Source: [Actinomadura] parvosata subsp. kistnae (lineage in GTDB: Bacteria; Actinomycetota; Actinomycetes; Streptosporangiales; Streptosporangiaceae). Taken from it: a stretch of DNA of 64,000 nt. Both the position numbers and the translations under genes were made by a program. The stretch spans positions 3,521,001 to 3,585,000 of the forward strand of contig NZ_OOHJ01000018.1 of the NCBI RefSeq assembly GCF_900323885.1, read 5' to 3'. A model generated the notes under the pieces. The model was not told where the DNA came from and did not search any database. It saw nothing but the letters and a program-made list of their open reading frames with translations. Shown here in pieces: positions 34,249 to 42,790 of this stretch. How positions within the stretch are numbered: position 1 is the stretch's first letter; every line of letters begins with the position of its first letter.

Positions 34249-34278
34249 CCCATCCGAGAGAGCGCTCTCTCGGATGGG
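34249..34278. promoter_or_regulatory. 30-bp perfect palindrome, LacI-family operator candidate
   Basis: The half-site CCCATCCGAGAGAGC is followed by its exact reverse complement. The centre GAGAGCGCTCTC is the form bound by LacI-type carbohydrate repressors of actinomycetes. It lies 27 bases upstream of the beta-helix protein start, where a repressor would block transcription. No LacI gene is in the window. Confidence 0.65.
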
Positions 34279-34353
34279 GAGGGGCTGGGGTCGAGGCATG
34301 CAGAACGGGTTCGGACGTTTCTACCGCGCCACCCGGCCCCGATACAAGAGCGG

Positions 34354-35732
34354 TCAGCGCATCGCCGGCGCGGCGTACAGCCGCAGGGTGAAGGGGTCGA
34401 GAGCCTTGGGCAGCGGGCGGCCGGGGCCCAGGCGCGGGGCGACCGGGCGGAAGTCGTACTGGCGCAGCAGGGCGGCCAGCGCGGCGGCCCCGACCGTGCC
34501 GCCGAAATCGCTCCCCGGGCAGCGGCCGGGCCCGGCCGAGAACGGCACGATCCACCAGTCGGCGGCGGCCCGCCCGTCGAGCCACGCCTCGGGGGTGAAG
34601 GCGTCGGCGTAGTCGATCTGCGGGTTGCGGGTGTGGAGGCCGACCGGGATCACGAGATCGGTGCCGGCCGGGAGCGTGGCTCCGTGCCAGGCGACGGGTG
34701 CGGTGACGACCCGGGGCATCGTGGGCACGATCGGCCACAGGCGCAGCGCCTCGTACAGGCAGGCGCGCAGGAACGCGCGGTCGCCGGCGGGGTCGAGCGC
34801 CTCGGCCGCGCCCGCTCGTAGTGCTCGGGGTGGCCGGCGAGCAGCGCCAGGGTCGGGCCGAACACCGTCGTGCCGAGCACCTCCAGGGCCATCAGCCAGT
34901 GCGGCACCTGCCCGGCCGGACAGGTGCCCGCAGTCGCGGGCGCGCTCGCGGCCAGCCCGGCCAGGCTCCCTTCGCCCGTCTCCGCCGAACCGCCCAAGCT
35001 CCCTTCGCCCGTCTCCGCCAGGCTCTCCCCGCCCGCCGCCGCCAGGTGGCGCTCGATGCCCGTCATCATGACCCGCCGCAGCCTGCGCACCCTCCCGTTC
35101 CTCCACGGCCGCAGGCCGAGCCAGTTGCCCTCGCGGCGCAACGCGTTCAGGGCGTCCAGGATCCGTACGTCGTCACGGGCCGCGTCCCCGAGCGTCAGCC
35201 GCAGGACCGCCCGGGAGTGGCCGGCACGCAGCCGCCCCCAGTCCACCGCGCCCGGCTCCCGGCCGAAGATCCCGTCGAGCTCTTCGGAGACCACCCGCTC
35301 GACCCGCGGGGCGAGGCTGTGCGGCACCGTGCCGGGCTGGAGCACCGCGTCGTTGAACCGGTGCCGGTCGAGCCGCGCCTCCCCGCGTGAGAGCAGCAGG
35401 CTGTCGGGCTGGGAGGGCGAGAAGCCGCGTGCCTTCTCCTTCGTCCGCAGGGAGAAGACCTCGTCGCTGCCGCTCAGCACGCGCTCGACGTCCCCCTGCG
35501 AGAGCAGCAGGAGCACCTTCCCGCGCAGGCTCCGCACGTACACGGACCGGCCGCCGTGACGCACGCGCAGCCGCATGCAGAAGCGCTGCGCCGCGTCGTA
35601 CGTGCGGAGCCGGGCCATCAGCCCGACCATGGCGGGCCTGCGGATGACCACGCCGCGAGCGAACTCCGGCAGCGTGTAGAGCACGGAGAACGCCAGGCTC
35701 TCCATCCGGCTCGCGTGCGGCGGCTGACCCAT
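34354..35732 (-). pseudogene. Cytochrome P450, frameshifted
   Basis: Two frames together make a P450. The 5' part starts at 35732 (MGQPPHASRMES) and runs through the I-helix region to LLAGHPEHYERAR. The 3' part continues with AEALDPAGDRAF, EALRLWP (the ExxR helix) and the heme-binding loop FSAGPGRCPGSDFGG. They join at about 34803-34815, where a single missing base in a G/C run shifts the frame. This is either a real inactivating mutation or a sequencing error. An internal 33-bp in-frame repeat (34965 and 34998) encodes SLAETGEG-type units. Divergent from the heme peroxidase gene. Confidence 0.8.
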
Positions 35733-35817
35733 CGCCCGGCCTCCAGACCTTGGGGATATCACAAATTGTAGTTAAAGAGTTACTATCAGTGAAGACCGTG
35801 AAAGGCGGTGATCGGCC
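35733..35817. promoter_or_regulatory. AT-rich divergent promoter of the P450 and peroxidase genes
   Basis: An 85-bp gap that is strikingly AT-rich for this genome (CACAAATTGTAGTTAAAGAG, then TTACTATCAGTG). It must hold the promoters of both divergent genes and, with TAGT/ACTA arms, possibly an operator. No specific hexamers can be assigned with confidence. Confidence 0.45.
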
Positions 35818-37569
35818 ATGTCCCAGGCAAGGATCGGCGGCCTGTCCGCGCCGGAGTGGCACGAGCTGCCGTTCCCGCTCCAGCTCGCGGCGCTGGCCAG
35901 GATGCGGGCGGCGCTGCGCCGGCACAACCTGTACGACACCCGCCCGGCGGGCGGCGAACGGCCACGGATCTCCGGGCCCCGCCCGCGCCACCGCAGCTAC
36001 GACGGCTCCGGCTACGACCCGGGCGACGCCGACATGGGCCGGGCCGGCACCCGCTTCGACCGCAACGCCCCGCTGCCCATGACGCATCCCGAGGGGCTGC
36101 TGTCGCCCAACCCGCGCGACGTCGCCAACCGCCTGCTGACCAGGCACGACCTCATCCCGGCCACGTCGCTGAACATGCTGGCCGCCGCCTGGATCCAGTT
36201 CCAGAACCACGACTGGTTCAGCCACGGCGACAACCGCCTGACCGAGCCCATGAGGGTGCCGATCCCCGACGGCGACCACTGGTACGAGCCGGACATGTGC
36301 GTACGAAGGAGCCGCCCCGACCCCACCCCCCACACCGAGCCGGACGCCCCGCCCACCTACGAGAACACCGTCACCCACTGGTGGGACGGCTCGCAGCTCT
36401 ACGGCAGCTCGGAGCGGCACTGCCGCGCGCTGCGCACCGGCGAGGACGGCCGGATGCTCCTCCACGACGGCCGGCTGCCGGAGGAGACCGCCCCGGGCCT
36501 GGCCGGGATCGACCTGACCGGGTTCAACGACAACTACTGGGTCGGCCTGGCGCTGCTGCACACGCTGTTCGTCAAGGAGCACAACGCGATCTGCGGCAGG
36601 CTGCGCGCGGCGTACCCGTCGTGGGACGACGAGCGGCTCTTCCACACGGCCCGCCTGGTCAACGTCGCCGTCATGGCGCGGATCCACACGGTCGAGTGGA
36701 CGCCGGCCATCCTCGGCAACCGCGCCGTCCGCCTGGCCATGAACGCCAACTGGGCGGGCCTGCTGGGCCCCGGCTTCCGCCGCCGCTACGGCCGGGTCGG
36801 GCGGGGCGAGGTCGTCTCCGGCATCCTCGGCTCACCCATGAACCACCACGCCGCCCCGTACTCGATGACGGAGGAGTTCGTCGCCTCCTACCGGTTCCAC
36901 CCGCTGATCCGCGACGACTACCCGGTGCGCTCCCACCGCGACGGCAGCCTGATCACCGTCGAGGAGCTGCTCCCGATCCAGGGGCAGCACACCCGCGCCG
37001 CCGTCGACCGGCACGGCATGTCCGACTGGCTCTACTCCTTCGGCGCCATGAACCCGGGGGCGCTGACCCTGCACAACCATCCGCGCTCGATGCGCGACCT
37101 GGTGCGCACCAGCGGCGAGCGCATCGACATCGGCACCCTCGACCTGCTGCGCGACCGCGAGCGCGGCGTCCCCCGCTACAACGACTTCCGCCGCATGCTG
37201 CGCAAACGCCCGGTCACCGACTTCGCGCGGCTGTCGGACGATCCGGGGTGGGCGCGCGAGATCGAGGAGGTCTACGACGGCGACCCGGAGCGGGTGGACG
37301 TCACCGTCGGCCTGCTCGCCGAGCCCAAACCGCCCGGCTTCGCGATGTCCGACACGGCCTTCCGCGTGTTCGTGCTCATGGCGTCCCGCAGGCTCAAGAG
37401 CGACCCGTTCTTCACCGACCTGTTCACCCCCGAGGTCTACAGCCCGGAAGGGCTGGACTGGATCGACCGGACCGGCATGACCGAGGTCCTGCTGCGCCAC
37501 CACCCCGAGCTCGCCCCCGCGCTCGACGGCCTCCCGCACGCCTTCGTACCCTGGCGCAGGCCGGCCTGA
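35818..37569 (+). CDS. Animal-type heme peroxidase (alpha-dioxygenase/cyclooxygenase-like)
   Basis: Protein of 583 aa of the peroxidase-cyclooxygenase superfamily. FQNHDWFSH carries the predicted distal heme histidine, VKEHNAIC is the conserved helix, TEEFVASYRFHPLI carries the proximal histidine, and YNDFRRML follows. No signal peptide is present. Closest in layout to fatty-acid alpha-dioxygenases and bacterial PIOX proteins that oxygenate fatty acids. Divergent from a P450 gene; in fungi the two activities are fused in Ppo oxylipin synthases. The start at 35818 is preceded by GGCGGTGATC, a weak RBS. Confidence 0.85.
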   Translation: MSQARIGGLSAPEWHELPFPLQLAALARMRAALRRHNLYDTRPAGGERPRISGPRPRHRSYDGSGYDPGDADMGRAGTRFDRNAPLPMTHPEGLLSPNPRDVANRLLTRHDLIPATSLNMLAAAWIQFQNHDWFSHGDNRLTEPMRVPIPDGDHWYEPDMCVRRSRPDPTPHTEPDAPPTYENTVTHWWDGSQLYGSSERHCRALRTGEDGRMLLHDGRLPEETAPGLAGIDLTGFNDNYWVGLALLHTLFVKEHNAICGRLRAAYPSWDDERLFHTARLVNVAVMARIHTVEWTPAILGNRAVRLAMNANWAGLLGPGFRRRYGRVGRGEVVSGILGSPMNHHAAPYSMTEEFVASYRFHPLIRDDYPVRSHRDGSLITVEELLPIQGQHTRAAVDRHGMSDWLYSFGAMNPGALTLHNHPRSMRDLVRTSGERIDIGTLDLLRDRERGVPRYNDFRRMLRKRPVTDFARLSDDPGWAREIEEVYDGDPERVDVTVGLLAEPKPPGFAMSDTAFRVFVLMASRRLKSDPFFTDLFTPEVYSPEGLDWIDRTGMTEVLLRHHPELAPALDGLPHAFVPWRRPA

Positions 37570-37585
37570 CGCGGGGGCGGCCCCT

Positions 37586-37801
37586 TCAGGTCTCGCGGGC
37601 GGCTCGCCGCTTCGACGCGTACGGCAGCACGAACAGGAACAATCCGGTGAGGAACTGCAGGACGAGCGGGAACAGCGGCAGGTAGACCACCCACATCGCG
37701 GGCTCCTCCCGCGAGACGGCGACCATGGCGGCGAGCACGGTCACCGTGAACGCGACCGACAGCCAGCGGTGACTCTGCCGCACCCACTTGCTCGATCTCA
37801 T
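37586..37801 (-). CDS. Small two-helix membrane protein
   Basis: Protein of 71 aa: short basic N terminus (MRSSKWVRQSHRW), a membrane helix (LSVAFTVTVLAAMVAV), a brief loop, a second helix (VVYLPLFPLVLQFLTGLFLFV), and a basic tail. Composition and length are convincing for a real gene. The start has AGGAGG-type sequence upstream on the minus strand (complement of CCTCCT at 37807-37812). It is convergent with the heme peroxidase gene; no family name can be given. Confidence 0.7.
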   Translation of the reverse strand: MRSSKWVRQSHRWLSVAFTVTVLAAMVAVSREEPAMWVVYLPLFPLVLQFLTGLFLFVLPYASKRRAARET

Positions 37802-37811
37802 GAGGAGCCTC

Positions 37812-38228
37812 CTAGGCCGACGGCACTTCCTGGATGCGGATCAGGTTGCCCGCCGGGTCGCGCACGGCGCAGTCACGCACCCCGTACGGCTGCTCGATCG
37901 GCTCCTGGACGATCTCGGCGTCGGCGGCCTGCAGCCGCTCGAAGAGGCCGTCGAGGTCGGTGGTCGCGAGGTTGATGCCGGCGTAGGTGCCCTTGGCCAT
38001 CATCTCGGCGATGACGCGGCGCTCGTCGTCGGTGACGCCCGGGTCGGCGGCCGGCGGCTGCAGGACGACGGAGGTGCCGGGCTGGTTCGGGGGGCCGACC
38101 CTGATCCAGCGCATCCCGTCGTAGCCGGCGTCGTCGCGGACCTCGAAGCCGAGGACGTCGCGGTAGAACGCCAGGGCGGCGTCCGGGTCGTCGTGCGGCA
38201 GGAAACTCGAATGGATGGAGATGTCCAT
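37812..38228 (-). CDS. VOC-family (glyoxalase-like) protein
   Basis: Protein of 138 aa, a single vicinal-oxygen-chelate domain: HSSFLPHDDPDAALAFYRDV, ATTDLDGLFERLQA, and the C-terminal VRDCAVRDPAGNLIRIQE strand with its metal-ligand Glu. Ends four bases before the ribosome binding site of the small membrane protein gene, so the two are probably co-transcribed. A GTG three codons upstream (38237) is an alternative start. Confidence 0.85.
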   Translation of the reverse strand: MDISIHSSFLPHDDPDAALAFYRDVLGFEVRDDAGYDGMRWIRVGPPNQPGTSVVLQPPAADPGVTDDERRVIAEMMAKGTYAGINLATTDLDGLFERLQAADAEIVQEPIEQPYGVRDCAVRDPAGNLIRIQEVPSA

Positions 38229-38325
38229 GGCGGTCACGCTAGGCGGGACCGGGCAGGCGCCGCTTCTCGATTCCTGATCGATCCATCGGCCAGGATGGAA
38301 CGGCGCGCACGCTCAGGAGGACACC

Positions 38326-38610
38326 ATGCCGCAGGAGCGGGAGACGGCGACAGGCCGTTGTTTCGTCTGTAAACGCGAGTTCACCTTCGACCCGAAGGAG
38401 GTCGTCACCTTCCTGATCGACCCTCAGACGGGGTTCCCGCCGGGCTTCACCGCCCTGGGCACCATGCGCCCGGCCACGCCGGAGGCGGTGGCCCGGTCGA
38501 GGGACGAGCCGCTGTGCCCCGACTGCCACGAGCGGGCCGAGCGGTACGGGGCGCGGCTGGACCCTCCGCCGCCGCCCCAGTGGCCGACCTGGCCGCCAAG
38601 CGGGAATTAA
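38326..38610 (+). CDS. Small zinc-ribbon-like protein
   Basis: Protein of 94 aa with two CxxC pairs (RCFVCKREF at residues 11-19 and PLCPDCHER at about 62-70) that could bind one zinc ion, and a Pro-Trp-rich tail. Strong RBS (AGGAGG) upstream of the ATG. The function is unknown; I do not recognise a named family. Confidence 0.75.
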   Translation: MPQERETATGRCFVCKREFTFDPKEVVTFLIDPQTGFPPGFTALGTMRPATPEAVARSRDEPLCPDCHERAERYGARLDPPPPPQWPTWPPSGN

Positions 38611-38695
38611 GCACCCATAGTGATCCGGGCTTCGGCGAAGTGGCGTGCGTCCGGCGGGCGCGGCCCTAGCATCTCCCACGGGCAGACCGGTTGGA

Positions 38696-38729
38696 GAGCT
38701 GGGCGGAGGGAGCCTCCTTCGCCCAGCTC
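38696..38729. terminator. Hairpin downstream of phoU
   Basis: GAGCTGGGCG pairs with CGCCCAGCTC around a loop that itself can pair (GAGG/CCTC). It lies 10 bases past the phoU stop on the minus strand. No U-run is present, as is common in actinomycetes. Confidence 0.6.
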
Positions 38730-38738
38730 GGCCGGCCG

Positions 38739-39383
38739 TCAGCTCGGGCGGGTGCCGGTGACGAGGTAGACGACGTCCTGGGCGACCCGTACCGCGTGGT
38801 CGGCGTACCGCTCGTAGTAGCGCCCGACCAGCGTGATGTCGATGGCCGGCTCCACGCCGTGCTGCCAGTCCTTGGCCAGGATGCTCCTGAACAGCTTGCG
38901 ATGCAGGCGGTCCATCGCGTCGTCGTCCTGTTCGAGCTCCATCGCCGAGTCCACGTCACGCGACGCCACGCAGCTCCCGGCCTTGGTGACCAGGTTCTCG
39001 GCGATCTGGCCCATCTCCAGGATGGTGGAGCGCAGCTCCGGCGGGATCGCGGAGTCGGGGTGGCGCAGGCGGGCCACCTTGGCGACGTGCACCGCCAGGT
39101 CGCCCATGCGCTCCAGGTCGGTGCCCATGCGCAGCGCCGTGATGACCATCCGCAGGTCCACCGCGACCGGCTGCTGCCGGGCCATCAGCTCGAAGATGGT
39201 CGTCTCGATGTCGGCGAACACCGAGTTGACTTCCTCGTCCCGCGTGATGACGCTCTCGGCGAGCTGGAGGTCGGAGTCGAGGAGGGCCGTGGTGGCACGG
39301 GAGATCGCCGAGCGGACAAGCCGGGTCATCTCCACCAGCTTGTCAGTCAGTGCATCAAGTTCTTCATGGTACGCGTCGCGCAT
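38739..39383 (-). CDS. phoU: Phosphate signalling complex protein PhoU
   Basis: Protein of 214 aa with two three-helix PhoU repeats and the metal-cluster motifs ALRMGTDLERMGDLAVH (first repeat) and VGRYYERYADHAVRVAQ (second). Modulates the phosphate transporter and the SenX3-RegX3 system. Divergent from senX3, the usual actinobacterial arrangement, so both sides of phosphate signalling share one intergenic region. Confidence 0.94.
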   Translation of the reverse strand: MRDAYHEELDALTDKLVEMTRLVRSAISRATTALLDSDLQLAESVITRDEEVNSVFADIETTIFELMARQQPVAVDLRMVITALRMGTDLERMGDLAVHVAKVARLRHPDSAIPPELRSTILEMGQIAENLVTKAGSCVASRDVDSAMELEQDDDAMDRLHRKLFRSILAKDWQHGVEPAIDITLVGRYYERYADHAVRVAQDVVYLVTGTRPS

Positions 39384-39507
39384 GTCGTCACCGTACGGCC
39401 CGGTCGATGAACGAACCCCTACAGCAAGATGAACTTTCCAGGAAAGAGCCGTTCATCCCCTGATGAGGGGGTCTGTCCGTGCAGGAAGGCCACCTACCAT
39501 CGGAGGC

Positions 39508-40689
39508 ATGAGTGAGATGGCCATGAGCTTCGCGGCCCTGGCCGGGTTCGTGGTGGGCGCGCTGGCGGTGCTGTTCTACCGCAACCAGATCGAGGCCCCC
39601 AACCGTGCCGCCGCCGCGGACGGCGTGGAGACCGGTGCCGCGCTGCCGCAGGGCGTCGCGTCGGTGCTGGCCGTGCTGCCCTCGTCCGCCGTGGTCCTTG
39701 ACGCCCACGACCGCGTGCTGCGCGCCAGCTCGGCCGCACGCGCGTTCGGGCTGGTCAAGGGCGATCGCCTGATGGCCGCGGAGCTGCTCGCCCTGGCGAG
39801 GCAGGTACGCCGCGACGGCGAGATCCGCGAGAGCGAGATCGACGTCGCCGGCCACAAGTTCGGCCAGGAGACCACCAACTTCGCCGTCCGCGTCGCGCCC
39901 CTCGGCTCCTACGGCCAGGTGCTGGTGCTGGCGGAGGACCAGACCGAGCGGCGCCGGGTCGAGGCCGTGCGCCGCGACTTCGTCGCCAACGTCAGCCACG
40001 AGCTGAAGACCCCGGTGGGCGCCATGAGCCTGCTGGCCGAGACCATCCAGGACGCCGCCGACGACCCCGAGGCGGTCAGCCGCTTCGCCGGGCGCATGCA
40101 GCACGAGGCGGCCCGGCTCAACTACCTCATCCAGGACCTGATCACGCTCAGCCGGATCCAGGGCGCCGAGCCCATCCCGACGCCGGGTCAGGTCTCGATC
40201 GACGAGGCCATCCACGACGCCATCGAGTACTGCAACACCAGAGCGTCCGCCAAGGACATCGCGCTGGTCACCGGCGGCACCGAGGGCCTGCGGATCTGGG
40301 GCGACGACGAGCTGCTCGTCACGGCCCTGCGCAACCTCATCGACAACGCGGTCGCCTACAGCCCCGAGCACACGAGGGTCGTCGTCAGCGTGCGGCCCGC
40401 GGGCGACTCCGTCGAGATCAGCGTCAGCGACCAGGGCATCGGCATCCCCGAGGAGGCGCTGGAGCGCATCTTCGAGCGGTTCTTCCGCGTGGACGCGGCC
40501 CGGTCGCGCGCCACCGGCGGCACCGGCCTCGGCCTGGCCATCGTCAAGCACGTCGCCGCCGCGCACGCCGGCGAGGTGTCCGTCTGGAGCAAGGAAGGGT
40601 CCGGCTCCACCTTCACCCTCCGCCTGCCCGCCTTCGGCGGCACGGCGGTGGCAGTACCACCCTCGATTCCCCTGGAGGCAGCCAAATGA
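39508..40689 (+). CDS. senX3: Phosphate-responsive sensor histidine kinase
   Basis: Protein of 393 aa with one N-terminal membrane segment (FAALAGFVVGALAVLFY), a PAS-like sensor region (SVLAVLPSSAVVLDAHDRVLR in part), dimerisation domain with the phosphoacceptor His in NVSHELKTPVGA, and ATP-binding N, G1 and G2 boxes (NLIDNAVAYSP, SDQGIGIP, GGTGLGLAIV). Start MSEMAMSF at 39508. Its stop overlaps the regX3 start (ATGA), so the pair is translationally coupled. Detects phosphate limitation together with PhoU and the Pst transporter. Confidence 0.93.
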   Translation: MSEMAMSFAALAGFVVGALAVLFYRNQIEAPNRAAAADGVETGAALPQGVASVLAVLPSSAVVLDAHDRVLRASSAARAFGLVKGDRLMAAELLALARQVRRDGEIRESEIDVAGHKFGQETTNFAVRVAPLGSYGQVLVLAEDQTERRRVEAVRRDFVANVSHELKTPVGAMSLLAETIQDAADDPEAVSRFAGRMQHEAARLNYLIQDLITLSRIQGAEPIPTPGQVSIDEAIHDAIEYCNTRASAKDIALVTGGTEGLRIWGDDELLVTALRNLIDNAVAYSPEHTRVVVSVRPAGDSVEISVSDQGIGIPEEALERIFERFFRVDAARSRATGGTGLGLAIVKHVAAAHAGEVSVWSKEGSGSTFTLRLPAFGGTAVAVPPSIPLEAAK

Positions 40690-41378
40690 CCCGAGTGCTC
40701 GTCGTCGAAGACGAGGAGTCCTTCTCCGACGCCTTGTCCTACATGCTGCGCAAGGAGGGCTTCGAGGTGTCCGTCGCGGCGACCGGGCCCGAGGCGCTCG
40801 ACACGTTCGACCGCAACGGCGCCGATCTGGTGCTGCTCGACCTGATGCTGCCCGGTCTGCCCGGCACGGAGGTGTGCCGCTCGCTGCGGCAGCGCTCCAA
40901 GGTGCCGGTCATCATGCTGACGGCCAAGGACAGCGAGATCGACAAGGTCGTGGGCCTGGAGCTGGGCGCCGACGACTACGTCACCAAGCCGTTCTCCTCG
41001 CGCGAGCTGGTGGCCCGCATCCGCGCGGTGCTGCGCCGCCAGGGCGACGTGGTGGAGGAGCTGGAGACGGCCGTGCTGGCGGTCGGCCCGGTGCGCATGG
41101 ACGTCGACCGGCACGTGGTGGCGGTGCGGGGCGAGCAGGTGCAGCTGCCGCTGAAGGAGTTCGAGCTGCTGGAGGTGCTGCTGCGCAACGCGGGGCGGGT
41201 GCTCACCAGGGGCCAGCTCATCGACCGCGTCTGGGGCGCCGACTACGTGGGCGACACCAAGACGCTGGACGTGCACGTCAAGCGCCTGCGCGCCAAGATC
41301 GAGTCCGACCCGTCGAACCCGCGCTGCATCCTGACCGTGCGCGGCCTGGGCTACAAGTTCGACGCCGTCGAGGAGTGA
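40686..41378 (+). CDS. regX3: Phosphate-responsive OmpR-type response regulator
   Basis: Protein of 230 aa: receiver domain with acidic pocket EDEE, phospho-Asp in LVLLDLMLPG, and KPFSSRELVARIRA; then an OmpR/PhoB winged-helix domain (KEFELLEVLLRNAG, KTLDVHVKRLRAKIE, VRGLGYKF). Partner of SenX3, from which it is separated by a four-base overlap. Expected to activate phosphate-starvation genes. Confidence 0.94.
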   Translation: MTRVLVVEDEESFSDALSYMLRKEGFEVSVAATGPEALDTFDRNGADLVLLDLMLPGLPGTEVCRSLRQRSKVPVIMLTAKDSEIDKVVGLELGADDYVTKPFSSRELVARIRAVLRRQGDVVEELETAVLAVGPVRMDVDRHVVAVRGEQVQLPLKEFELLEVLLRNAGRVLTRGQLIDRVWGADYVGDTKTLDVHVKRLRAKIESDPSNPRCILTVRGLGYKFDAVEE

Positions 41379-41411
41379 CCGAAAGCTCCGTCGAGGAGTG
41401 CGCGAAAGCGA

Positions 41412-41447
41412 AGAACCCCGGCGTCTCGATGGAGGCGCCGGGGTTCT
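41412..41447. terminator. Bidirectional terminator between regX3 and lpqE
   Basis: AGAACCCCGGCG pairs perfectly with CGCCGGGGTTCT around a 12-base loop, between two convergent genes. It probably ends transcription from both sides. Confidence 0.8.
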
Positions 41448-41456
41448 CTCATGTCG

Positions 41457-42038
41457 TCAGTGACCCTCTTCGGCCGCGGTGGCGGACGGGGTCGGGGTGG
41501 GCGTGGGAGCCGCGGTGGCGCCCGGGGCCGGCGGGTAGTCCTTGAACTCGCGGCTGCGCGTCACCACAGGCACGTTCATGGACACGACCCCGGCGTTGGC
41601 GAACTGGAGGTCCAGCTTGATGGTCTCGCCGCCCCTGAGGCTCTTGGGGATCGCCTCGAGCATGAGCTGGGGGCTGGGCTTGCCGGTGTTGACGAGCGTG
41701 TTGCTCGGGAGCTGGATCGGGGCCGCGACCTTGACCGTGCCCATGTTGCCCGCGGAGACCGCCTGGAGGGTGTCGGGAGTGCCCGCGGTGTTGAGGATGT
41801 TGAGGTAGATGGGGGCGGATCCGCGCCAGGGGAGCTGCGCTCCGGAGTCGGGGCCGAGGATGAACGCCTGCGGGATGTGAATGTCGCTCTTGCCGTATGC
41901 GCCCTTATCGATCAGCACTTGTGCTTCGTTGGGGGCGTAGGCCTTGTTGGTGGTGGCGTCGAAACCGGCCGCGCAGCCCGCGAGCGCGGGGGCTGCCAAG
42001 AAGGCGGCGGCTACAGCAATCCAGCGACGGCTGGTCAC
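41457..42038 (-). CDS. lpqE: LpqE-like lipoprotein
   Basis: Exported lipoprotein of 193 aa: signal peptide with lipobox ALAGC, a beta-sandwich body (IYLNILNTAGTPDTL, VSAGNMGTVKV, MNVPVV) resembling the copper-chaperone-like fold of DUF461/LpqE proteins, and a Thr-Pro repeat tail (TPTPTPSAT). Lies divergently beside carD exactly as lpqE does in Mycobacterium tuberculosis. GTG start at 42038 with AAGGAG upstream; the upstream in-frame sequence lacks signal-peptide character. Confidence 0.8.
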   Translation of the reverse strand: MTSRRWIAVAAAFLAAPALAGCAAGFDATTNKAYAPNEAQVLIDKGAYGKSDIHIPQAFILGPDSGAQLPWRGSAPIYLNILNTAGTPDTLQAVSAGNMGTVKVAAPIQLPSNTLVNTGKPSPQLMLEAIPKSLRGGETIKLDLQFANAGVVSMNVPVVTRSREFKDYPPAPGATAAPTPTPTPSATAAEEGH

Positions 42039-42290
42039 GGGCGGGTACTCCTTGGTCTTGCGCAGGTGTCGCGCGTGCGTGATGTTGCAGCGCCCACCAT
42101 ATCCACCCCAATGCAAGGTCATATCCACACCCCCGCAGGTCATTCGCTATGTCCGGAAATGCGATTCATAGAGTTGAGCGCTTGTCAAGCCCCAATATGC
42201 GGCTTTGACCTGCAGTTATGAGGATTTCACTGTTCCGGGAGGCTGTGGATGCGTGGTACCCTGGAGTACAGCGGAAGGGGTACTTGTCAC

Positions 42291-42773
42291 ATGACTTTCC
42301 AGGTCGGCGACACTGTCGTCTACCCCCACCATGGGGCTGCTCGGATCGAAGCAATCACGACGCGATCCATCAAGGGTGAGGAAAAGACCTACCTGGTGCT
42401 CAAGGTCGACAAGGGCGACCTTACCGTCCAGGTGCCAGCTGAAAACGCAGAACTCGTCGGCGTGCGCGATGTTGTGGGCCAGGAAGGCCTTGAGCGGGTT
42501 TTCGACGTCCTTCGGATGCCGCACACCGAGGAGCCGACCAACTGGTCTCGTCGCTACAAGGCCAATCTGGAGAAGCTCGCCTCCGGGGATGTGAACAAGG
42601 TCGCCGAGGTGGTTCGGGACCTGTGGCGGAGGGACCGCGAGCGCGGCCTGTCCGCGGGCGAGAAGCGCATGCTCGCCAAGGCTCGTCAGATCCTGGTCAG
42701 CGAGCTGGCTCTGGCCGAGAAGACCAATGAGGACAAGGCCGAGGCCCTGCTCGACGAGGTTCTCAACTCCTGA
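42291..42773 (+). CDS. carD: CarD-family RNA polymerase-binding regulator
   Basis: Protein of 160 aa: N-terminal RNA polymerase-interacting domain ([20 protein letters not shown] in part) and helical DNA-binding domain with the RWSRRYK-type segment ([13 protein letters not shown]) and [17 protein letters not shown]. CarD stabilises open complexes at rRNA and many other promoters and is essential in mycobacteria. The upstream region holds TTGAGC-N16-TATGCG and TTGACC elements as possible promoters. It ends 17 bases before ispF. Confidence 0.95.
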   Translation: MTFQVGDTVVYPHHGAARIEAITTRSIKGEEKTYLVLKVDKGDLTVQVPAENAELVGVRDVVGQEGLERVFDVLRMPHTEEPTNWSRRYKANLEKLASGDVNKVAEVVRDLWRRDRERGLSAGEKRMLAKARQILVSELALAEKTNEDKAEALLDEVLNS

Positions 42774-42790
42774 AGACGAATCTTCCACGG

